NCBI GenBank assembly: GCA_002424045.1
Contig: DIPH01000025.1
Location: 86,696-150,695, forward strand
DNA length: 64,000 nt
Direction: 5' to 3'
Source of the DNA: Firmicutes bacterium UBA5493
GTDB lineage: Bacteria; Bacillota; Limnochordia; Darwinibacteriales; Darwinibacteriaceae
The position numbers and the translations under genes were made by a program. Below, piece after piece: positions 34,001 to 41,100 of this stretch (the stretch's first letter is position 1; the number at the start of each line of letters is the position of its first letter). The notes under the pieces are model-generated. The model was not told where the DNA came from. It ran no database searches and saw nothing but the letters and a program-made list of their open reading frames with translations.

Positions 34001-34542
34001 AGCTTGCGCAGGGCCTGTTCTTTGCGCTGTCGATACTTTACAATGCCGGCGGTTTCCTCCAATAATACTCGGCGATCCTCAGAACGCACACTTAAGACCG
34101 CATCGATCTGACCTTGTCCAATAATAGAGTAGCCTTCCCGACCAAGGCCTGTATCTGTAAAAAGATCATGAATATCCCGCAAACGGCAGTTTTGCTTATT
34201 TATAAAAAACTCACTGTCACCAGAGCGATAAACACGCCTGGTAACAGTCACTTCTGCATAATCTAGAGAGAAAAAACCTTCGGAGTTATCAAGCGTCAAC
34301 TGAACTTCTGCCATGCCTAGGGGTTTCTTGCCTTCGGAACCGGCAAAAATCACATCTTCCATTTTGTAACCCCGCAGGCTCTTGGCGCTTTGTTCACCCA
34401 TCACCCAACGCAATGCATCAGAAATATTGCTTTTGCCGCTCCCATTTGGCCCAACAATGGCCGTGATTCCTGGACCGAAGTCAAGACATACAGGGCGCGC
34501 AAAAGATTTAAATCCTTGGATCTCTAGGCGTTTGAGACGCAT
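31003..34542 (-). CDS. smc: Chromosome partition protein SMC
   Basis: SMC is the ATPase of the condensin-like complex that organises and segregates the chromosome with ScpA and ScpB. The Walker A motif GPNGSGKSNISDALRWVMGE lies near the N-terminus. Two coiled coils (about 170-500 and 670-1020) flank a hinge (about 510-650). The signature LSGGERALTAIALLFAI and Walker B FWVLDEIDAALDESN are C-terminal. I start it at the ATG at 34542 (MRLKRLEIQGFKSFA), 6 bases after GGAGG; it has 1179 residues, the usual size. Confidence 0.96.
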   Translation of the reverse strand: MRLKRLEIQGFKSFARPVCLDFGPGITAIVGPNGSGKSNISDALRWVMGEQSAKSLRGYKMEDVIFAGSEGKKPLGMAEVQLTLDNSEGFFSLDYAEVTVTRRVYRSGDSEFFINKQNCRLRDIHDLFTDTGLGREGYSIIGQGQIDAVLSVRSEDRRVLLEETAGIVKYRQRKEQALRKLEDTSVDLLRVTDILHELENQLGPLGEQAQQARLYLDLAERLQTAELDYYHLSWRALEETWAESEKTLKDLKDEYERYNEELSNVEKQKAELDAETASLEESIESHQQELIALTEAYNQGIHRIELHQERLRNQDARSEQLAGLIRARDKELELLQNEDGGLEKEIQDLLEQIRLQEEVIAASQKGVQDLHLRQRQTQSKVNELKDDFFDFMRELAERRNFQRGFAEREHNLKAQIAANHKELQALAIRKAENEERRRNLQARQDELVDELKAHAVREGETLRLLEDAKASLTKEQHEVRLMEGEMAQVKARLKTLQELEEGYEGYAFGVRRIMQNRDMSKLVLGTVADVVTVPEGLETAFEVALGSSLQNLITAGEKDAKTLIAWLKKVQGGRVTILPLDSMGGIEFSKDKTCLLTRSGVLGTALELLTFSQEYRPALASLLGRVVITEDLDTALALKRDLRQFSRIVTRDGSVVFPSGALTGGSLNSRTSGLLARKGELVRLEAEALIMQRQLKIGAQREEDLLFAIASFEKELAELHGEGVEARLEGQRIDQAEEQALRERDMLQDSQEELEEKNESIEAILVSLASEAELTATEVARLEKEEKVRREQIQGQERSLDELAAAIDECSLEQTQKQVELAELKGVLENQRILLANLGQKRKSARRTKQEAALELAAMAEARIQNEQVILETQAANEKNRILKVELQVTLEKEKQKRQDLQKEHGKLGAELIQIEKEQLKRERALYKREVEQEQLERDREQILSVLTERELTLESILTREVHVKESTLKRNIAELRNQIRDLGLVNPGATQEYERVLERCSFLQTQLEDLNEAREGLQDVIGEMDKLCRTKLWDVFKKVQVEFQSIFKQLFLGGKAELVLTDPESILTTGIDVMARPPGKKLQNLLVLSGGERALTAIALLFAIRRVQPTPFWVLDEIDAALDESNLGRFVGLMEDFSKDTQFLVVTHRPRTMEAAHTLYGVTMGDDGFSQIISVALT

Positions 34543-34575
34543 CATATTCCTCCACCAATAATACTTACTTTGCCT

Positions 34576-34584
34576 ATTGTACCA
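34576..34584 (-). promoter_or_regulatory. Possible extended -10 promoter element for smc
   Basis: Minus-strand TGG-TACAAT (TG plus one base before a -10 of TACAAT) lies about 34 bases before the smc start, without a clear -35. Extended -10 promoters can work this way. Low confidence. Confidence 0.35.
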
Positions 34585-34620
34585 TACCTTGGAAGAAAAA
34601 AGAACTGACAAAGAAAGCTG

Positions 34621-35313
34621 CTATCGGCGAGTGATGGGGAGGTTTAAGTACAGATCCTCCCGCTTACGTACATTCGTGGGGACCTTAGGGCTCAGCAGAG
34701 AGCCATATTCATCAAGGAGACGTCGTAGTTTACTCTTCACTCGTGTTCGGGCATTGTCAATCACCTTCAGACCCACGCCCATTTCCTCTTCAATCTCCCT
34801 GGCCGAATATCCCTTGAGCAGGCGGACAATGACGGCATATTCTAAAATGGATAGATGGTTACGGAGCACTGTACCAATGACTTCGTTAACACACTTATCT
34901 TCAAATACTGTCTCAGGGTCAAATTGAGGAACTCCTGCTGCAACCAGATCCATAATGGAACGGCTCTCGTCACTACCAATAGGAGTCTGTAAGGATGTGG
35001 CCTCATTGAGCAAGCGATGTTTATTGCCCGTAGACAGTTTAATCACATTATAGACACGCCTAATAATGCAGATATAGGCAAAGGAGCTGAATTTTACATC
35101 ATATTCATCGGGCTTGTATTCTTCCATGGCACTGAGTAAACCAATCAACCCCTCCTGCAGCAGATCCTCAAAGTCTAGAAATGATGAGTAGTAGTTGCGA
35201 ATGATGTACTTGACCATGGGTATATACTTAGCAATGAGGCTGTCCCTTGCCTCCTCGTCACCCCGCCGCAATCTTTCAATTAACTCCAGATCTATGCTCT
35301 GATTATCCCTCAT
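34621..35313 (-). CDS. sigH: RNA polymerase sigma factor of the sigma-H (Spo0H) type
   Basis: A 230-residue sigma-70 family protein. Region 2 is clear (YIPMVKYIIRNYYSSFLDFEDLLQEGLIGLLSAMEEYKP, then FSSFAYICIIRRVYNVIK). The linker NKHRLLNEATSLQTPIGSDESRSIMDLV is the pattern seen in sigma-H. Region 4 has LLKGYSAREIEEEMGVGLKVIDNARTRVKSKLRRLL. Sigma-H controls entry into sporulation and competence in relatives. It lies between rnc/fabF and smc, not next to the rpl genes as in Bacillus, so it may be a paralogue of the usual sigH. Confidence 0.82.
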   Translation of the reverse strand: MRDNQSIDLELIERLRRGDEEARDSLIAKYIPMVKYIIRNYYSSFLDFEDLLQEGLIGLLSAMEEYKPDEYDVKFSSFAYICIIRRVYNVIKLSTGNKHRLLNEATSLQTPIGSDESRSIMDLVAAGVPQFDPETVFEDKCVNEVIGTVLRNHLSILEYAVIVRLLKGYSAREIEEEMGVGLKVIDNARTRVKSKLRRLLDEYGSLLSPKVPTNVRKREDLYLNLPITRR

Positions 35314-35386
35314 GTCATCACCTTCCTCCCATGTTAGTCCAGGCTACCTAGTCCATGTATATGCCTAGGTTAGATGACTATTCCTG

Positions 35387-35432
35387 TGGGAGAGAATTGG
35401 TGAACAAGTTGGGAGAGAATTGGTGAACAAGT
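35387..35432. repeat. Perfect 23-bp tandem duplication upstream of sigH
   Basis: The unit TGGGAGAGAATTGGTGAACA plus AGT occurs twice without a mismatch at 35387-35409 and 35410-35432. It lies about 75 bp before the sigH start, in the divergent region shared with the S24-fold gene. It is a recent duplication or a pair of regulator sites. Confidence 0.9.
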
Positions 35433-35459
35433 ATTGAAGGCCTTCGTTTTGCTTACTAT

Positions 35460-35526
35460 GACCATAGTTTATGTATTTCTACTTTCTTTGTCCAGCTAAC
35501 CGGCATTTTAGACCAGAGTTTATGTA
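35460..35526. repeat. Two 16-bp repeats 51 bp apart upstream of the S24-fold regulator
   Basis: GACCATAGTTTATGTA (35460-35475) and GACCAGAGTTTATGTA (35511-35526) differ in one base. The 51-bp distance is close to five helical turns, so both would face the same side of the DNA. They may be operators for the adjacent regulator or another protein (inference). No convincing sigma-A promoter was seen in this 316-bp divergent region. Confidence 0.65.
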
Positions 35527-35568
35527 AAGGTTTTTGGTTTTGCCACACTGAATCTTCCTGTTAGATAC

Positions 35569-35615
35569 CGGAGTTTGACTCTGTCAAGCTCCGAGATGGT
35601 TGCAAAGCAACCATC
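35569..35615 (+). promoter_or_regulatory. Two back-to-back hairpins in the leader of the S24-fold regulator
   Basis: CGGAGTTTGAC pairs with GTCAAGCTCCG around TCT (11 bp with one G-T pair, 35569-35593). GATGGTTGC pairs with GCAACCATC around AAA (9 bp perfect, 35595-35615). The second ends one base before the ribosome site AGAGGACGGGAGG of the gene starting at 35630. No T-run is present, so control of translation or of RNA stability is more likely than termination. Confidence 0.7.
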
Positions 35616-35629
35616 AAGAGGACGGGAGG

Positions 35630-36208
35630 ATGGGACGTAATTTGCCTGATTCAAACTACCTAGATCAAATAGCAGCACTCATCAAACAGGATCCCACAAT
35701 TACCGTACGGCAGATCGCCAGTGAGCTTAAGTTCGCCGACAGCAAATCTGTCTACTACTGGCTTGACAAGGGCAACGTTGGCGGTATCAACGAGTTTAAG
35801 CGCCAAGTCTTAGGGCATACACCCCCAGAGTCAGCCCCTCTCTCTTTTAAGATCGAAGGGACCCCTCACTATGTCGTAGATCTGCCTCTTTGCGAGTGGT
35901 ATCCACGCGAAAAAAACCCCGGGAAGGAATGGTTCTATATACATAGCCATCCCAAACCCCGAGGTTTATTCGCCGTTCGTGTCGACACAAACCGATACAG
36001 TCCCTGGTTTATTCAAAATGATGTCCTCATTGTCTCTAAAGGTAACGCTTACCCCGAAGGAGCCTGGGCGCTTTTAAAGACCGAGGACGAATTCGTAATT
36101 GGTAAAGTAATCAATAGACAAATTGTGGACCCCGTAACCTTCAAAGCCCACAGTCCTGCCCTCACTCGTGTTGGTCTTATTTTGAACCAGCAGCGTCATT
36201 TTTCTTGA
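35630..36208 (+). CDS. LexA/CI-like regulator with helix-turn-helix and degenerate S24 peptidase fold
   Basis: A 192-residue protein. Residues about 8-60 look like a helix-turn-helix domain (ITVRQIASELKFADSKSVYYWL). The C-terminal half follows the LexA/S24 beta fold: GLFAVRVDTNRYSPWFIQNDVLIV, then GAWALLKTEDEFVIGKVINR. In active members the first stretch reads GDSM with a catalytic Ser; here that position appears to be Arg (NRYSP), so self-cleavage is unlikely. The Lys in FVIGKV may be retained. The ATG at 35630 is chosen; a TTG at 35600 is inside a hairpin. It converges on rnc with a 13-base overlap. Confidence 0.7.
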   Translation: MGRNLPDSNYLDQIAALIKQDPTITVRQIASELKFADSKSVYYWLDKGNVGGINEFKRQVLGHTPPESAPLSFKIEGTPHYVVDLPLCEWYPREKNPGKEWFYIHSHPKPRGLFAVRVDTNRYSPWFIQNDVLIVSKGNAYPEGAWALLKTEDEFVIGKVINRQIVDPVTFKAHSPALTRVGLILNQQRHFS

Positions 36209-36885
36209 ATCCCCAGTTTGCTTAAGGCACTGCGGGCTGCCTCTTGTTCTGCTTCTTTTTTTGTATGACCTTTTCCTACACCCAGGTATTCTTGCTCAAA
36301 TCGGACTTCCACTACAAAGCTTTTGTCGTGATCAGGACCTTGTTCCTGCACAAGGCTATACACTGGTGGTTTCTTTGCGATCTGCTGAAAATGTTCCTGC
36401 AATGTAGATTTAGCATCTATTATGGGCATCTGCTGGGCATTCAAGTCGGGAAGATTACGCAAAATCACACGCCTCGCCTCACTGAACCCACCATCGAGGA
36501 AAATGGCTCCGTATACGGCTTCTAGGACGTCGCAAAGTAGCGAATCGCGCTGGTTGGCCTGGGAACGTTTTTCTCCTTTGCCCACCAACAAAAAGCGATT
36601 TAACTCCAAGTCCCGGGCCACATCTGCCAAGGTGGACTCCCGCACCAAAAGGGAGCGCATTTTTGCCAACTCACCCTCTGGCAACTGGGGATACTTCTGA
36701 TACAAATAGGCACTGACAGTCAGCTGTAAAACCGCATCACCCAAGAACTCCAGACGCTCATTATTGCTCTGGGGCTGATGCCCTAAGGAGCGATGGGTGA
36801 GTGCTAATTTCAAATACTGAAGATCCTGGAAGGAATATCCAAGATTTTCCTGCAAAGCACCTAGTTCTCTACTGTGACCCGCCAT
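36196..36885 (-). CDS. rnc: Ribonuclease III
   Basis: RNase III cuts double-stranded RNA in rRNA and mRNA processing. The catalytic signature NNERLEFLGDAVLQLTVS (about residues 41-58) is intact, with the second acidic site at CDVLEAVYGAIFLDGG. The C-terminal dsRNA-binding domain ends GVGKGHTKKEAEQEAARSAL. It has 229 residues. It follows fabF directly (stop TAA, then ATG), as the last gene of the fatty-acid operon. Confidence 0.96.
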   Translation of the reverse strand: MAGHSRELGALQENLGYSFQDLQYLKLALTHRSLGHQPQSNNERLEFLGDAVLQLTVSAYLYQKYPQLPEGELAKMRSLLVRESTLADVARDLELNRFLLVGKGEKRSQANQRDSLLCDVLEAVYGAIFLDGGFSEARRVILRNLPDLNAQQMPIIDAKSTLQEHFQQIAKKPPVYSLVQEQGPDHDKSFVVEVRFEQEYLGVGKGHTKKEAEQEAARSALSKLGIQEK

Positions 36886-38121
36886 TTAACCTTCCCACCT
36901 TTTGAATGCTAACGTGGCATTGTGTCCACCAAAGCCAAAGGAATTGGACAAAGCCACCTTGAGGTTTCCAGGTCTGGACTGGTTCGGCACATAGTCTAGA
37001 TCACAATTGGGATCAGCTTCTTCGCAATTATACGTACCTGGAATCACCTGCTCTGCTAAGGCCAAGAGACAAATGGCCGCTTCTATGGCACCTGCAGCAC
37101 CCAGTAAATGTCCCGTCAATGACTTGGTGGAACTAACAGCCAATTTATAGGCGTGCTCTCCAAAAACATGCTTTATGGCCACCGTCTCATAAAGATCATT
37201 GTATTCGGTAGAGGTACCGTGGGCGTTGATATAATCAATATCCGAGGGCTCAATGCCACCATCGGCTAATGCCTCTGCCATCGCCCTCTGCGCTCCTTCA
37301 CCTTCAGGAGCTGGACTGGTAATATGATACCCATCGCCACTGGCGCCATAGCCAACAATCTCCCCATAAATCCTGGCTCCTCGGTTCAGGGCATGCTCTA
37401 GACGCTCCAAGATGAGCACTCCTGCTCCTTCCCCCATCACAAAACCATCCCTGCCTTTATCAAAAGGGCGAGATGCTCTTTGGGGTTCATCATTGCGAGT
37501 GGACAAGGCTTTGGCCGTCATAAATCCTGCTAGACCCAAAGGGCAGAGGGCTGCTTCGCTACCGCCTGCGAGCATCACATCGGCCTGGCCTCTGGCAATG
37601 ACACGAAAGGCATCGCCAATGGAATGGGTGCCTGTGGCACAGGCAGTGACGGTACAGGAATTAATGCCTTTGGCTCCGGTCTGGATAGCAATTTGTCCGC
37701 TGGCCATATCCGGAATCATCATGGGTACAAAAAAGGGGCTGACCCGATCGGCACCTTTTTCCCAAAAGACTCTACTTTGTTCCTGTATTGTTTCAATTCC
37801 ACCGATTCCTGAACCCACCAATACACCGACACGTTCGGGCTTAGCAAAGGGTAATGCCATGTTCGCATCTTCGAGGCTCATCTTGGCAGCAGAGACTGCA
37901 AATTGGGCAAAGCGATCCATTCTTCGGGCTTCTTTGCCATTCATGAACTGGCTGGGATCGAAATCCCGAATCTCTCCACCAATTTGAACAGGCAAATTGG
38001 AAACATCATAGCGAGTGATACGGCTCACGCCTGAAACACCTTGTAAAAGTGCTTTCCATAGTTTATCCTTATCTCCCAGGGGAGATATCACTCCAATTCC
38101 TGTGACGACTACACGGTGCAT
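36886..38121 (-). CDS. fabF: Beta-ketoacyl-ACP synthase II FabF
   Basis: FabF elongates acyl-ACP by condensation with malonyl-ACP. The Cys nucleophile is in TVTACATGTHSIG (about residue 162). The two active-site His residues are in NAHGTSTEYND and SLTGHLLGAAG. It has 411 residues. I start it at the ATG at 38121 (MHRVVVTGIGVISPLG), 5-6 bases after GGGAGG; a longer frame lacks a ribosome site. It lies between acpP and rnc. Confidence 0.96.
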   Translation of the reverse strand: MHRVVVTGIGVISPLGDKDKLWKALLQGVSGVSRITRYDVSNLPVQIGGEIRDFDPSQFMNGKEARRMDRFAQFAVSAAKMSLEDANMALPFAKPERVGVLVGSGIGGIETIQEQSRVFWEKGADRVSPFFVPMMIPDMASGQIAIQTGAKGINSCTVTACATGTHSIGDAFRVIARGQADVMLAGGSEAALCPLGLAGFMTAKALSTRNDEPQRASRPFDKGRDGFVMGEGAGVLILERLEHALNRGARIYGEIVGYGASGDGYHITSPAPEGEGAQRAMAEALADGGIEPSDIDYINAHGTSTEYNDLYETVAIKHVFGEHAYKLAVSSTKSLTGHLLGAAGAIEAAICLLALAEQVIPGTYNCEEADPNCDLDYVPNQSRPGNLKVALSNSFGFGGHNATLAFKRWEG

Positions 38122-38177
38122 AACGGCCTCCCTAAAGAAATGTGGTCCCAAAGTGAACCCACTTTGGGACCCGAGTT

Positions 38178-38423
38178 CTACAATTCCTCTGTAATATATT
38201 CCACCGCATCACGTACAGTGGCTATCTTTGCAGCTTGTTCATCACTTATTTTGAGGTCAAACTCTTCTTCTAGAGCCATGACCAATTCCACTACGTCCAG
38301 TGAATCGGCTCCTAAATCCTCTACAAAAGAGGCGTCGGGAGTCACATCCCCATAACTAATGCCTAATTGCTCCACAACGATGGTTTTGACCTTCTCAAAA
38401 ATCTTCTCATCAAAGTCACCCAT
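38178..38423 (-). CDS. acpP: Acyl carrier protein
   Basis: ACP carries growing fatty acyl chains on phosphopantetheine. The attachment motif GADSLDVVELVMALEEEF is intact, with Ser near residue 39. The protein is 81 residues and strongly acidic. The ATG at 38423 has GGAGG 8 bases upstream; an in-frame GTG three codons earlier overlaps that site. It lies between fabG and fabF. Confidence 0.96.
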   Translation of the reverse strand: MGDFDEKIFEKVKTIVVEQLGISYGDVTPDASFVEDLGADSLDVVELVMALEEEFDLKISDEQAAKIATVRDAVEYITEEL

Positions 38424-38454
38424 ACCAGTCACCTCCCTCTTCCAATTATCCTGT

Positions 38455-39177
38455 TTATATTACTAAGCCACCATCGCAATGGATGGTCTGACCGGTAATA
38501 TACTGGTTTTGCTCCGACACCAAATAGTGCACCAGCGAAGCCACATCCTCACCCTGACCCGTTCGGCCCAGGGGAATCATACGCAAGATCTCATTTCTTT
38601 GTTCCTCCGTGAGGGCCTGGGTCATCTCGGTATCGATATAGCCCGGTGCCACCACATTCACTAAGATATTACGACTGGCCACTTCCTTTGCTAGGGCCTT
38701 ACTAAAACCAATCACTCCAGCCTTAGAGGCGGCATAGTTCGTTTGCCCTGCATTACCTGTAACCCCAATCACAGAGGAAATATTGACAATTCTCCCCTTC
38801 CTGTGTTTGAGCATGGGCCTGATAATGGCGCGGCACACGTTAAAGACTCCGGTTAGATTCGTGTCGATGACTTTGTTCCAATCATCATCACTCATCCGCA
38901 TCAAAAGCCCATCCTGTGTCACGCCGGCATTATTGACCACAATGTCAATACGGCTGTGGCGTTTCACAATAGCTTCAACCAGCTCTTCGACCTGGCAGAC
39001 ATCTGTTACATCGGCCCTCACAGTAAGTGCACCCTCCATGCGCCAGGCCTCAAGGAGCATTTCGTCCCGCCCGGTAACCACAAGCTCAGCGCCGTCAGCC
39101 TTGAGCCTTGTGGCAATGGCTTTCCCAATACCCCGGGTGGCACCTGTGACTAGAGCAATCTTTCCAAGCATATTCAT
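38455..39177 (-). CDS. fabG: 3-oxoacyl-ACP reductase FabG
   Basis: FabG reduces beta-ketoacyl-ACP with NADPH. It has the short-chain dehydrogenase features: GATRGIGKAIATRL for the cofactor, NNAGVTQDGLLMRM, the catalytic Ser in NISSVIG, and Tyr/Lys in NYAASKAGVIGFSKALA. The Asn in NVVAPGYIDTEMT is conserved. It has 240 residues from the ATG at 39177 (MNMLGKIALVTG); a longer frame would run into fabD. Confidence 0.96.
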   Translation of the reverse strand: MNMLGKIALVTGATRGIGKAIATRLKADGAELVVTGRDEMLLEAWRMEGALTVRADVTDVCQVEELVEAIVKRHSRIDIVVNNAGVTQDGLLMRMSDDDWNKVIDTNLTGVFNVCRAIIRPMLKHRKGRIVNISSVIGVTGNAGQTNYAASKAGVIGFSKALAKEVASRNILVNVVAPGYIDTEMTQALTEEQRNEILRMIPLGRTGQGEDVASLVHYLVSEQNQYITGQTIHCDGGLVI

Positions 39178-39181
39178 GCTA

Positions 39182-40081
39182 CTATATCCCCCCACCTGTG
39201 ACAAGAGTAAAGTGCAGATTTGGTTCGATTCTCCGTGCAATGGACACTAACAGGCTCTCTGGGCTTACCTCGACAAACTCCTCCAGTCCCATCTGTGCGA
39301 GTTTTTGGACCTGGCGAGTAAAACGAACGGGACCTGTTATCTGGGTAACAAGCTTTTCCTTAATCTCTCGAGGATTTGTGAGCATGCTCTCCCCATCATT
39401 ACTCAAAACAGGGGTGTGACAAGGTCTGATATCGAGTTCTTCAACCACGTTGGCGAATTCCTTGGCCACAGGCTCCATCAATCCTGAATGAAATGGGCCT
39501 GAGACATTGAGAGGAACAACCCTCTTGGCTCCTTTCTCCCGAGCAAGGGTAGTTAAACGTTCTACCCCACGGGCATCTCCACTCACCACGGTCTGAGCGG
39601 GCGAATTCTCATTGGCCACTTGGCAGGTTCCTTCAGGTCCAATTGAGGCACAGAGTTCATAGACAACCTCTACATCTAGACCGAGAACTGCCGCCATGCC
39701 GCCTTGGGGCCCACCTGCCATGAGCTCTCCACGGGCTTTAGTTAGCCGCACACCTTCCGCAAAAGAAAAGGCGCCCGCGGCCCCTAAGGCCGTAATCTCT
39801 CCCAGACTATGTCCAACAAACAACTCAGCCTCATAACGCTCCTTGCTAAGTTGCCACAGGGAGTAACAAGTGACAAAAATGGCTACCTGGGCATGGGAGG
39901 TGTTGTTTAAGACATCCTCCGGTCCTTCTAAACAGAATTTGCCCAGATTATACCCTACAATAGCACTGGCTTCCTCGAAGAAACGCCAGGCAGGAGTTCC
40001 CACGATTGTGGAGGCCATACCTGGTTTCTGAATCCCCTGTCCGGGAAATGCAATACAAGTAGCCCTTTTAGACTCCGTCAT
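39182..40081 (-). CDS. fabD: Malonyl-CoA:ACP transacylase FabD
   Basis: FabD loads malonate on ACP. The nucleophile elbow is VGHSLGEITALGAAG (about residue 88). The active-site His is in VSGPFHSGLMEPV, and FPGQGIQKPGM opens the protein. It has 299 residues. The ATG at 40081 overlaps the fabH stop by 4 bases and has a G-rich ribosome site upstream. Confidence 0.95.
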   Translation of the reverse strand: MTESKRATCIAFPGQGIQKPGMASTIVGTPAWRFFEEASAIVGYNLGKFCLEGPEDVLNNTSHAQVAIFVTCYSLWQLSKERYEAELFVGHSLGEITALGAAGAFSFAEGVRLTKARGELMAGGPQGGMAAVLGLDVEVVYELCASIGPEGTCQVANENSPAQTVVSGDARGVERLTTLAREKGAKRVVPLNVSGPFHSGLMEPVAKEFANVVEELDIRPCHTPVLSNDGESMLTNPREIKEKLVTQITGPVRFTRQVQKLAQMGLEEFVEVSPESLLVSIARRIEPNLHFTLVTGGGI

Positions 40082-41097
40082 GCATGTGTCCCCCCTGCCC
40101 ACCACTTCATCACAAGGGCCGACCAGGTTAGACCTGCACCAAAACCAACGAGGACTACATGATCCCCATGCTTCAAATCCCCAGAGCGGGCCAACTCGTC
40201 AAGGGCCAAACCTATGCTAGCTGCAGAGGTGTTGCCATAGCGATCAACGTTCACGAAAAACCGTTCTTCCGGAACTCCTAAGCGCGTCGCCGCGGCGCTA
40301 ATGATGCGAATGTTCGCTTGATGAGGGACGACCCAATGGACGTCCTCCATGGCAAGACCTGCTTTTTCCACGACGCGCTTGGCCGATTCATCCATGATTC
40401 GTACCGCAAATTTAAACACATCACTGCCTTGCATTTTGATATAGTGCTGCCTTTCCTCTACACTACTTAGAGACGCAGGCCGGAGAGATCCTCCCCCAGG
40501 CATCTGCAAGACGCTGCCACTTGCCCCATCCGCTCCTAACTCAGATGCTAGAATGCCGAAGCCTTCCAGAACTTCACCTAAAACCACTGCACCTGCACCA
40601 TCCCCGAAGAGCACACAGGTTGATCGATCCTCATAATCGGTGATCCGGCTAAGCACATCCACCCCCACAACCAGGGCCTTTTTGTATTGCCCACTTAAGA
40701 GCATACTCTCTGCCACCGTCAATGCGTAGCCAAATCCGCTACAACCAGCGGACAGGTCGAAGGCAGGAATCCTCTGCAAACCAAGGAGGTCCTGCAGTAT
40801 ACATGCAGTGGCTGGAAAAGCCATGTCCGGTGTGACAGTTGCGCAAATAATCACATCCAAATCATGTGCTTCTATCGTTGCACTTTCTAGGGCCCGTAAA
40901 GCCGCCTCGTATGCTAGCTGGGAGGATGCAGTTCCTTCGTCGGCAATCCTCCGTTCTTTAATTCCCGTCCGAGACACAATCCAATCATCCGATGTATCAA
41001 CCATCGTCTCCAGCTCGGCATTTGTCAAAATATGCTCCGGAGCCGCCGAACCGGTACCTAAAACACCAATGTGCCTGTTAGGTTCACTCTCACGCAT
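40078..41097 (-). CDS. fabH: Beta-ketoacyl-ACP synthase III FabH
   Basis: FabH starts fatty-acid synthesis by condensing acyl-CoA with malonyl-ACP. The catalytic triad is visible: Cys in DLSAGCSGFGYAL (about residue 119), His in WVVPHQANIRII, and Asn in DRYGNTSAASIG. It has 339 residues. The gene lies 3 bases after plsX and overlaps fabD. Confidence 0.96.
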   Translation of the reverse strand: MRESEPNRHIGVLGTGSAAPEHILTNAELETMVDTSDDWIVSRTGIKERRIADEGTASSQLAYEAALRALESATIEAHDLDVIICATVTPDMAFPATACILQDLLGLQRIPAFDLSAGCSGFGYALTVAESMLLSGQYKKALVVGVDVLSRITDYEDRSTCVLFGDGAGAVVLGEVLEGFGILASELGADGASGSVLQMPGGGSLRPASLSSVEERQHYIKMQGSDVFKFAVRIMDESAKRVVEKAGLAMEDVHWVVPHQANIRIISAAATRLGVPEERFFVNVDRYGNTSAASIGLALDELARSGDLKHGDHVVLVGFGAGLTWSALVMKWWAGGTHA

Positions 41098-41100
41098 ATC

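Noticed and set aside
35528..35553. A fifth sigma-H-like motif (AGGTTTT...GAAT) before the S24-fold gene
   Set aside because: The first half deviates (AGGT) and the spacing is one base longer than in the four consistent sites.
37412..37987. A 191-codon plus-strand open frame antisense to fabF
   Set aside because: It is fully inside fabF, a confident gene; composition reflects the G+C-rich third positions on the other strand.
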